64,000 nt of DNA from contig CAZDEB010000011.1 of assembly GCA_964504305.1 (NCBI GenBank), positions 57,526 to 121,525 of the forward strand, given 5' to 3'. Shown here piece by piece: positions 50,275 to 57,791 of the stretch (positions within the stretch are counted from its first letter, which is position 1; each line of letters starts with the position of its first letter). A program made the translations under genes and the position numbers. The notes beneath the pieces are model-generated. The model ran no database searches, was not told the origin of the DNA, and saw nothing but the letters and a program-made list of their open reading frames with translations. Source of the DNA: UBA11606 sp964504305. GTDB lineage: Bacteria; Actinomycetota; Acidimicrobiia; Acidimicrobiales; Aldehydirespiratoraceae.

Positions 50275-51087
50275 ATGGGAGAACTGCCGGCTCTGGCGTC
50301 ACAGCTCGATGAGATCAGGACGGCCTTGCGTGCGCTCCTGCGGCAAGGGCTTCCGCCCACATCGGAGACGGCCGGCGAGCTGCTCCCGAACCAGCGGGTT
50401 GTGATCGCCCACGCCCAGCACCCCGAACAGACGGCCAGCAGGGTGACTGCGCTCGACCGAGTAGTCCGACAGCTCCTTCGGGACTACGGCGACAGTGACC
50501 GAGGGCGAATCGCCCGCATCCTCTTTGGAGCCGACCGAGGGCTTCGGGGCACGACACTCACATTCCGACGGGAGACAGCCGGCGAGGTCGTCGAACGACA
50601 CCCCGATCACATCCGCAAGCACATCGAGCCCACGATCCTCGACGAGATGGCGTTCGCCGTCGAACAGCAGAACCTTCGCTACACGCCCCGGACAGAAGGC
50701 CGCCGCCCCGAGATCGCCACCCACGAGGACACGCCAGTGCTCACCGACAACTCGTTCACGGAACGGGAGGAGGCACTCTCTCGAATCTGGTCTGCGGTCT
50801 ACGGCTACCGGGCTGAGATCATTGCCGTGCAGCGCCGCCTCGACGCCGGCGAGGAGCAGGAGGAAACCGAGAGGTTCGTGCAGGCAGCCCAGTGGGAGCT
50901 GGCCCACCTCCTCACCCTCGTTCACGAGTGGCTCGACAACTACGGCGAGGAGATCGAGCAAGGTGATGTCCAGTTCCAAGTAGAGGGGCTGGTCAAGCTG
51001 GCAGGATGGAGTGGCGGGCTGTCCTCAGACACGGCGAACCGGCTCAGACTCCTGTATGCCCAGGGCAAACTGCGGAGACCGACCTGA
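50275..51087 (+). CDS. Unknown protein of the element, possible DNA-binding
   Basis: 270 residues, helical and charged. The central segment DRGRIARILFGADRGLRGTTLTFRRETAGEVVERHPDHIRKHIEPTILDEMAFAVEQQNLRY could hold a helix-turn-helix, but I cannot assign a family. ATG 50275. It sits divergent to the small-protein operon and just upstream of hsdM on the same strand; 58 bases separate them, so it may be a regulator or companion of the restriction operon. Confidence 0.62.
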   Translation: MGELPALASQLDEIRTALRALLRQGLPPTSETAGELLPNQRVVIAHAQHPEQTASRVTALDRVVRQLLRDYGDSDRGRIARILFGADRGLRGTTLTFRRETAGEVVERHPDHIRKHIEPTILDEMAFAVEQQNLRYTPRTEGRRPEIATHEDTPVLTDNSFTEREEALSRIWSAVYGYRAEIIAVQRRLDAGEEQEETERFVQAAQWELAHLLTLVHEWLDNYGEEIEQGDVQFQVEGLVKLAGWSGGLSSDTANRLRLLYAQGKLRRPT

Positions 51088-51145
51088 CCGCCAGACCGAG
51101 ATGGCTATTAGGCCTCGTAGCTATATGTAGTAAAATGGACGCAGG

Positions 51146-52729
51146 ATGACCACAATGGCAAAGAATACGAAGAAAAGCAGGAGCCTGGAACAGCGCTTAT
51201 GGGAAGCCGCGGACAAACTTCGCGGCAACCAAGAACCGAGCGAGTATAAGCATGTCGTTCTCGGCCTAATATTTCTGAAATACATATCCGATAGACTCGA
51301 ATCTCGACGTCGCGAGATTGAAACCTCGATATCCAATCCCGAATCAGACGACTTCATCCCCAATACGGAGCGTCGCGCTCGCTTCACGGAAGATCGCGAC
51401 GAATACACAAGCCACAACGTCTTCTGGGTCCCCGTTGAGGCCCGCTGGGAGTCGGTTCAAGCGCAGGCGAAACTTCCAGAGATCGGTCAGGTTATTGATT
51501 CGGCAATGGATCTCATTGAGAAGGAGAATCCATCCGTAAGAGGCGTCCTTCCTCGCAACTACGGGCGCGAAGGGCTCGACAAGGGACGCCTTGGCCAGCT
51601 TGTCGATCTCATCGGCTCGATTGGTTTCACTGAGACCGATGACCACGGAAGCGACGATGTTCTCGGCAGGGTCTATGAGTACTTCCTGGGCCAGTTCGCC
51701 GGCAAGGAGACAGGCAAAGACGCTGGAGCCTTCTACACCCCTCGATCAGTGGTGCGGACCTTGGTTGAGATGCTGGAGCCGTATCACGGGCGCGTCTTTG
51801 ACCCAGCATGCGGTTCGGGCGGGATGTTCGTCGAGTCGACAGCGTTCGTTAAGGCACATGGCGGCAAACGCTCCGACCTTTCGGTGTATGGCCAAGAATT
51901 CACGGACACCACGTGGAAGCTCGCCAAGATGAATCTCGCGCTCCGCGGGATCGAGGCAGATCTCGGCGACCGGTCTGCAGACTCCTTCACCCAAGATCTT
52001 CACCCAGACCTTCGGGCAGACTTCATCATTGCCAACCCGCCGTTCAACATCTCCGACTGGTGGCACGCGAAACTTGCGGACGACCCTCGCTGGAAGTACG
52101 GGACACCGCCGGAGGGCAACGCGAACTTCGCGTGGGTGCAACACTTTGTCCACCATCTAGCGCCGAACGGCTCGGCCGGGTTCGTTCTCGCGAATGGCGC
52201 GCTTTCCTCCAAGACCAACGGCGAGGGAGCAATACGCCAGAAGCTGGTTGAGGCGGATCTCGTCGACTGCATCGTCTCACTGCCAGGACAGCTCTTCTAC
52301 AACACGCCGATTCCTGTGAGCCTGTGGTTTCTCGCCAAGAATCGAGAGGGGAATGGCCATCGGGCACGCGCAGGTGAGGTGCTCTTCATCGACGCCCGCA
52401 AAGTCGGTCGGATGGTCAGTCGGAAGCTGAGGGAGCTTTCCGACGCAGACATCGAACGCATCTCCGCCACCTATCACGCCTGGCGCAACCCGGGGGGAGA
52501 GTACGCAGATCAGCCAGGATTCGTGCGATCGGTCCCGACGGAGGAGATTGCTGACCACGCTTTCGTGCTGAACCCCGGGCGATACGTCGGGTCAGAAGCT
52601 CTTGAGGATGACGGAGAGCCAGCACACGAGAAGATCGAGCGCCTGACCGCCGAGCTCCTGGACGAGTTCGAACGAGGTCGGGAGCTGACGGACGCTGTCC
52701 GCCAGCGACTGGGAGATCTGCAGCGATGA
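51146..52729 (+). CDS. hsdM: Type I restriction-modification DNA methyltransferase subunit
   Basis: A 527-residue N6-adenine methyltransferase. N-terminal HsdM domain (LWEAADKLRGNQEPSEYKHVVLGLIFLKYISDRLE), SAM motif DPACGSGGMFVES (~219) and catalytic NPPFNISDWW (~298). Partner of HsdS, which supplies DNA specificity; methylates host DNA and is required by HsdR. Its first ~100 codons use more A/T-ending codons than flanking genes, a sign of transfer. ATG 51146 (or 51155). The stop overlaps hsdS as ATGA. First gene of a six-gene operon. Confidence 0.96.
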   Translation: MTTMAKNTKKSRSLEQRLWEAADKLRGNQEPSEYKHVVLGLIFLKYISDRLESRRREIETSISNPESDDFIPNTERRARFTEDRDEYTSHNVFWVPVEARWESVQAQAKLPEIGQVIDSAMDLIEKENPSVRGVLPRNYGREGLDKGRLGQLVDLIGSIGFTETDDHGSDDVLGRVYEYFLGQFAGKETGKDAGAFYTPRSVVRTLVEMLEPYHGRVFDPACGSGGMFVESTAFVKAHGGKRSDLSVYGQEFTDTTWKLAKMNLALRGIEADLGDRSADSFTQDLHPDLRADFIIANPPFNISDWWHAKLADDPRWKYGTPPEGNANFAWVQHFVHHLAPNGSAGFVLANGALSSKTNGEGAIRQKLVEADLVDCIVSLPGQLFYNTPIPVSLWFLAKNREGNGHRARAGEVLFIDARKVGRMVSRKLRELSDADIERISATYHAWRNPGGEYADQPGFVRSVPTEEIADHAFVLNPGRYVGSEALEDDGEPAHEKIERLTAELLDEFERGRELTDAVRQRLGDLQR

Positions 52730-53865
52730 GTACCTGGGCGACGCTGCCGCTGGGAGACCGAACCGTCAATTTTGATCGGCAGCGCGTGCCCATCGCCAAG
52801 CGGAAGCGACGTCCTGGGCCCTTTCCCTACTACGGAGCGAGCGGAGTCGTAGATCACGTCGACGACTTCATCTTCGAAGGTCTTCATCTGCTGGTGGCAG
52901 AGGACGGGGAGAACCTGAGAAGCCGCAAGACTCCTGTGGCCTTCCTTGCCGATGGTCAATTCTGGGTCAACAACCACGCTCATGTACTGCAGGCGAATAG
53001 CGAGAACGACATCCGGTTTCTTGCGTACGCACTCCAGGTTGCAGATCTCTCCGCATTCATCACGGGATCGGTTCAACCTAAGCTAAACCAGAGTTCACTC
53101 TCGTCGATTCCTATAAGCGCCCCTGATCTAGACGAGCAACGAGACATAGCAGATGTCCTGGGCTCTCTCGATGAGAAGCTTGCCTCAAACAAGCACACGA
53201 TATCACTGTCGGAACAGCTGCTTGATGCATATGCAAGCACGCTTGAAGCTGATAGCGAAACATACCCTCAGATCGCACTAGAGGACGTAGCGATCACATC
53301 GAGGGAGTCAACCAATCCCAAGAAGCTTGACGAAGTGCCTGTCGATCACTTCAGCATTCCCGCCTTTGATGAGGCCGCTTGGCCTCAGCGAATTCCCGCG
53401 TCTGAGATCAAGAGCAACAAACTTCGCATTCGATCGCTGTCCATACTCTTGTCAAGGATCAACCCCAGGTACAACCGTACGTGGTGGTGTGAGCCCCAGA
53501 GTGACGATATTCCAGCGCTCGCGTCTACGGAGTTCTTAGTGCTTTCGGCTGGCGCAGACGAAGACTTGGCTGCACTGTGGCTTGCGGTCCGATGCAACAC
53601 CTTTGTCACAGAGCTCAGAAGTCGTGTCACAGGGACCTCAGGAAGCCATCAACGGGTGCGGCCCGACGACGTCCTGGCCATCGGTGTCCCCGACGTCCGG
53701 AACGCACCAGCCGACCTCAAGGAGCAGGCGCTCTGCCTTCTCAGGCTCATCCAGCAGCGGCGCGCTGAGAATCAGCGACTTGTGCGGGCCCGAGACGCAC
53801 TTCTGCCAGAGCTGATAACAGGGCGACGAAGGCTCGATGCCGTGGGCGCGGAGGTGGGACCATGA
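52726..53865 (+). CDS. hsdS: Type I restriction-modification specificity subunit
   Basis: 379 residues with two target-recognition domains and conserved helical spacers. The first TRD ends at SSLSSIPISAPDLDEQRDIADVLGSLDEKLASNKHTISLSEQLLDAYA; the second ends at VLAIGVPDVRNAPADLKEQALCLLRLIQQRRAENQRLVRARDALLPELITGR. Its bipartite target cannot be predicted by eye. ATGA overlaps at both ends. Confidence 0.93.
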   Translation: MSTWATLPLGDRTVNFDRQRVPIAKRKRRPGPFPYYGASGVVDHVDDFIFEGLHLLVAEDGENLRSRKTPVAFLADGQFWVNNHAHVLQANSENDIRFLAYALQVADLSAFITGSVQPKLNQSSLSSIPISAPDLDEQRDIADVLGSLDEKLASNKHTISLSEQLLDAYASTLEADSETYPQIALEDVAITSRESTNPKKLDEVPVDHFSIPAFDEAAWPQRIPASEIKSNKLRIRSLSILLSRINPRYNRTWWCEPQSDDIPALASTEFLVLSAGADEDLAALWLAVRCNTFVTELRSRVTGTSGSHQRVRPDDVLAIGVPDVRNAPADLKEQALCLLRLIQQRRAENQRLVRARDALLPELITGRRRLDAVGAEVGP

Positions 53866-56800
53866 GCCCCCTTGATGAGTCAACTGTGGAGAATGCGGCA
53901 CTCGAATACTTGAGGCAGCTCGGCTATGCGACGGAGTGGGGGCCTGCCCTCGCGCCAGACGGTGATCGACCGGAGCGCGAGTCGTTCGAGCAGGTCTACT
54001 TGTACGGTCGCCTGCGGCAGGCGATTGCCCGACTGAACCCAGAGCTAAACGATGTGACGATTGACGAGGCTGTCAAGCGTCTGGAGCGTGCTGAGTCTCA
54101 GAACGAGGCTGCGGAGAACCTAAGGGTTCACAACCTTGTGACACTCGGTGTCCCAGTGGAACGTCGCGGCGCCGATGGCACAATCCGGACCGTTCGCGTC
54201 CGATTGATCGACTTCGCGGATCCGCAGAACAACGATTGGCTGGCAGTGAACCAGTTGACAGTCGTCGGAAAGAAGACTCGTCGTCCAGACCTAGTCGTCT
54301 TTGTGAATGGCATCCCGCTAGCTCTGATGGAGCTGAAGAACCTCGCCGACGAACACGCCACGCTACGAAACGCTTGGAATCAGATCCAGACGTACCGGAG
54401 CGATGTCCCAGAGATCTTCGTGCCTAACGCACTAACGGTGATCTCGGATGGGGTGAGTGCGGCCATGAGTTCGTTCAGCGGCAGTTTCGAGCACTATGCG
54501 CCCTGGAAGACGATCGAGGGTCGCGAGGTCGTGACCCATCTTCCTGCTCTTGAGGTTCTCACCCGCGGCGTATTCGAGCCTGAGCGCTTCCTGAATATCG
54601 TTCGGAACTTCATCGTGTTCAGCGACGAGACCGTGAGCGACGAAACGAGTGGCCAGAAGGTCCGCTCGCTTGTGAAGCGGGTCGCTAAGTATCACCAGTT
54701 CTGGGCAGTGAACGCTGCGGTTGAATCGACTGTTGAGGCCGCTGGGCCGGACGGCGACCGACGAGGAGGGGTTGTCTGGCACACACAAGGGTCGGGCAAG
54801 TCGATCGAAATGCTGCTGTACGCAGCAAAGATCATGCGAGACCCACGCATGGGCAATCCGACGCTCGTATTCATTACGGATCGCAACGACCTCGACGACC
54901 AGCTGTTCGAGGAGGTGTTCTCTCCTGCTGAGATCCTGCCCGAGAGGCCTTCTCGTGCCGAATCGCGCGCTGACCTGCGCTCAAAGCTCAGGCGAGTGGC
55001 CGGAGGGATTCTCTTCACGACGGTGCAGAAGTTCGCACCAGAGGAGAGAGACGACGCGAACCCGATCTTGACAGACCGAAGAAACGTGGTGGTTGTCGCA
55101 GACGAGGCCCATCGATCTCAGTATGGGTTTGGCGAGTCTCTCGCCGCTGACGGCCGACTCCGAGCAGGCCTCGCAAAGCACATGCGGGACGCTCTGCCCA
55201 ACGCCACGTATCTCGGCTTCACTGGCACGCCAATCGAGTCGAACGACAAGTCAACCCGTGCAGTCTTCGGTGACTACATCGACGTCTATGACCTCACGCG
55301 TGCAGTCGAGGACGGTGCCACCGTGAAGATCTTCTACGAGTCTCGACTCGCCAAAGTTGAACTCGACGCGGATGACCTCGGAGCCCTCGACGAATTGGCA
55401 GATGAGGTCACCGAGCAAGTCGAAGAGGATGCAGCCAACAAGGCGAAGTCTCGATGGGCGCGGCTTGAAGCGATCGTGGGTGCCGAGGAACGTCTTGACC
55501 TCATCGCGCGCGACGTCGTTGAGCACTGGGAGAAGCGCCGGGAGGCGATGCTCGGCAAGGCCATGATCGTCACCATGTCGCGTCGCATCGCGGTAAGGCT
55601 TTACGAGAAGATCGTTGGACTGAGGCCCGACTGGCACTCCGACGATCCAGCCGGCGGGAAGATCAAGGTCGTGATGACCGGGTCTGCGGCCGACCCTGCC
55701 GAGTTCCAGCCACATATCCATAGCAAGGAGGTGCGCAGGGACCTTAAGGCCAGAGCGAAGGACCCTGAAGATCCGCTTGAACTCGTAATCGTCCGAGACA
55801 TGTGGTTGACCGGATTCGATGCACCTTCGATGCACACCATGTACGTCGACAAGACGATGCAGGGTGCCGGCCTGATGCAGGCGATCGCCCGGGTCAACAG
55901 GACCTTCCGGGACAAACCGGGAGGGCTGGTGGTCGACTACATCGGGGTCTTCTCCAACCTTCAGAATGCGCTGGCGGAGTACTCACCCAGCGACCGCGAC
56001 CAGGCCGGCGTGCCGATTGACGAAATCGTTGCAGCCATGCTGGAGAAACACGACATCATCCTCGGACTTCTGCATGGCTGTGAGCTCGATTCGTCGCCTG
56101 ACCTGTCAGCTGCCGAGCGACTCGCCGAACACGCCAAGGTCTTGGACTTCGTCATGGGCGACACAGATCGGACTGAGCGGTACCTCGACCAGGTCCTTGC
56201 CCTCGCGAAGGCGTATGCGCTTTGCGGCTCCCGTGACGAAGCAGCGGCGATTCGGGACGACATGCGTCTCTTCACCGGTATCCGTGCTGCGATTCTCAAG
56301 ATCCAGAACCCTGACTCGGGCCGCGGCGGCTCAGGCGCCGTCGAGATCGACACTGCGATCAGCCAACTGGTGAACGAGGCAGTCGCCGCGGACGAAGTGG
56401 TCGACATCTACAAGCTCGCAGGCGTTGACACGCCGGAGCTGTCGATCCTTTCCGATGAGTTCCTCGACTCTCTGGCAACCAAGGACAAGCCGAACCTGCA
56501 GATCGGGTTGCTGCGGCGATTGCTCAACGACGAGATCCGTACCATCAAGCGCACGAATATCGTGCAGTCTCGCAAGTTCTCGGAGCTGCTCGATGAGGCG
56601 GTCAACCGCTACACCAATCGCTCGCTCACGACAGCGGAGATCATCGCCGAGCTGGTGAGGCTTGCGAAGGCGATGCGCGACCAGACGAATCGCCACGACG
56701 AGCTTGGGTTGAGCGAATCAGAAGCTGCCTTCTATGACGCCATCGTTCAGAACGATGCAGCCGTGCTGGAGATGGGTGATGACACGCTGAAGACGATGGC

Positions 56801-57128
56801 GGGCGAACTCGTCCGCTCGATTCGTCAGAGCGTCACGATCGACTGGAACCTCAAGGAGTCTGTTCGTGCGGCGATGCGGACCAAGGTTCGTCGTCTCCTC
56901 GCCAGGTACGACTACCCGCCGGACCTCGAAGAGCAGGCGGTCGAGCTGGTGCTCGAACAAGCAATGTTGTTTGGTGACGAGGCGGTAGTTGAGGAGGTTC
57001 CAGCCCCTCCTCAACGGAGAAGCCGGTTGGGCTCGGGTTCTTCCCAGCGCACGAGTCGACTCTCTCCTGAGGACTTCGCCGAGGCGCGACACGAACTGGC
57101 CACGGATCTGGAATCTGATGATGACTGA
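53862..57128 (+). CDS. hsdR: Type I restriction endonuclease subunit R
   Basis: 1088 residues. N-terminal PD-(D/E)xK nuclease domain (RPDLVVFVNGIPLALMELKN, Asp...Glu-x-Lys), superfamily-2 translocase with Walker A TQGSGKSIEM (~309), FITDRNDLDDQL, DEAH in VVVADEAHRSQYGF (~414), FTGTPIE, and motif VI region MQAIARVNRTFRDK. The C-terminal helical domain contacts the methyltransferase core. Cleaves unmodified DNA after translocation. Overlaps hsdS by ATGA and the PIN gene by 11 bases. Confidence 0.96.
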   Translation: MSPLDESTVENAALEYLRQLGYATEWGPALAPDGDRPERESFEQVYLYGRLRQAIARLNPELNDVTIDEAVKRLERAESQNEAAENLRVHNLVTLGVPVERRGADGTIRTVRVRLIDFADPQNNDWLAVNQLTVVGKKTRRPDLVVFVNGIPLALMELKNLADEHATLRNAWNQIQTYRSDVPEIFVPNALTVISDGVSAAMSSFSGSFEHYAPWKTIEGREVVTHLPALEVLTRGVFEPERFLNIVRNFIVFSDETVSDETSGQKVRSLVKRVAKYHQFWAVNAAVESTVEAAGPDGDRRGGVVWHTQGSGKSIEMLLYAAKIMRDPRMGNPTLVFITDRNDLDDQLFEEVFSPAEILPERPSRAESRADLRSKLRRVAGGILFTTVQKFAPEERDDANPILTDRRNVVVVADEAHRSQYGFGESLAADGRLRAGLAKHMRDALPNATYLGFTGTPIESNDKSTRAVFGDYIDVYDLTRAVEDGATVKIFYESRLAKVELDADDLGALDELADEVTEQVEEDAANKAKSRWARLEAIVGAEERLDLIARDVVEHWEKRREAMLGKAMIVTMSRRIAVRLYEKIVGLRPDWHSDDPAGGKIKVVMTGSAADPAEFQPHIHSKEVRRDLKARAKDPEDPLELVIVRDMWLTGFDAPSMHTMYVDKTMQGAGLMQAIARVNRTFRDKPGGLVVDYIGVFSNLQNALAEYSPSDRDQAGVPIDEIVAAMLEKHDIILGLLHGCELDSSPDLSAAERLAEHAKVLDFVMGDTDRTERYLDQVLALAKAYALCGSRDEAAAIRDDMRLFTGIRAAILKIQNPDSGRGGSGAVEIDTAISQLVNEAVAADEVVDIYKLAGVDTPELSILSDEFLDSLATKDKPNLQIGLLRRLLNDEIRTIKRTNIVQSRKFSELLDEAVNRYTNRSLTTAEIIAELVRLAKAMRDQTNRHDELGLSESEAAFYDAIVQNDAAVLEMGDDTLKTMAGELVRSIRQSVTIDWNLKESVRAAMRTKVRRLLARYDYPPDLEEQAVELVLEQAMLFGDEAVVEEVPAPPQRRSRLGSGSSQRTSRLSPEDFAEARHELATDLESDDD

Positions 57129-57588
57129 CCAGCGCCTTCTGCTGGCAGACACGATGGTCGTCGTCTGGTACGTGCTGGACCCGGGTCGACTGACCAATGT
57201 CGCGACCTCGGCCATGGAAAGCCAGACCGCCTCGAACTACCCGATCTCGACATCGGCGTACTCGGTCGTCGAACTGGTGTACATGACGGAGAAGCCCAAC
57301 AACGGGATCTCCCCGGAGGAGTTCAGCGCTGTCATGGAGGTACTTGACGATCCCGACGGCCCGTTCGTCGTAGTCCCGGTGGATCACGGTATTGCCGCAA
57401 CAGTCAAGTCGATCCCTCGGCACTTCAAAGGTGAGGACGGAACGACGATCACCAACGCTGATCCGGGAGATCGTGTTATCGCAGCGACGGCGGTGAAGCA
57501 CGGCCTCTCAGTCGTCACGTCTGACTCGAAGATCCACGGCCTCTCTGCAGTACTAGGTGACCTTGACGTCGTCTGGGGCGCGGCATGA
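57118..57588 (+). CDS. PIN-domain nuclease (VapC-like) embedded in the restriction operon
   Basis: 156 residues. PIN-fold acidic residues are visible: Asp in LLADTMVVVWYV, Glu in AYSVVELVYMTE, Asp in NADPGDRVIAATAVKHGLSVVTSDSKIHG and the TSD Asp. This is the layout of VapC-type Mg2+-dependent endoribonucleases. No VapB-like antitoxin precedes it; instead it overlaps the end of hsdR, and its own stop overlaps a 68-codon ORF (ATGA) that could be its partner. ATG 57118 or 57121. Free VapC toxins cut tRNA or rRNA, so within this operon it may be a second-line effector held silent by neighbours. Confidence 0.85.
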   Translation: MMTDQRLLLADTMVVVWYVLDPGRLTNVATSAMESQTASNYPISTSAYSVVELVYMTEKPNNGISPEEFSAVMEVLDDPDGPFVVVPVDHGIAATVKSIPRHFKGEDGTTITNADPGDRVIAATAVKHGLSVVTSDSKIHGLSAVLGDLDVVWGAA

Positions 57589-57791
57589 CTCCGGACGGTT
57601 ACGTTGCGGCGACTCTCAGCCGAATCTCGGCGCCAGCCGGAACCCAGGGGCCAGGCAGTCAGCACCGAGTGGAAGGGAGCCACAGCGACCGCTTCGCGAA
57701 ACTGATGGACCATCTCCGGCCTGATTGGCGACGGAGGCGAGACCTGCTCAACGCCTCGCCGCTCGCCCATGCAGAGTGGCCGAGGAGATGA
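57585..57791 (+). CDS. 68-residue basic protein between PIN and RloC-like genes
   Basis: Begins at ATG 57585 overlapping the PIN stop (ATGA) and ends in another ATGA with the following ATPase gene. Sequence includes GYVAATLSRISAPAG and FAKLMDHLRPDWRRRRDLLNASPLAHAEWPRR: basic, helical C-terminus. The unbroken chain of 4-base overlaps argues it is translated. No family recognised; candidate PIN antitoxin or adaptor. It could still be a coupling ORF with no product of importance. Confidence 0.6.
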   Translation: MTPDGYVAATLSRISAPAGTQGPGSQHRVEGSHSDRFAKLMDHLRPDWRRRRDLLNASPLAHAEWPRR

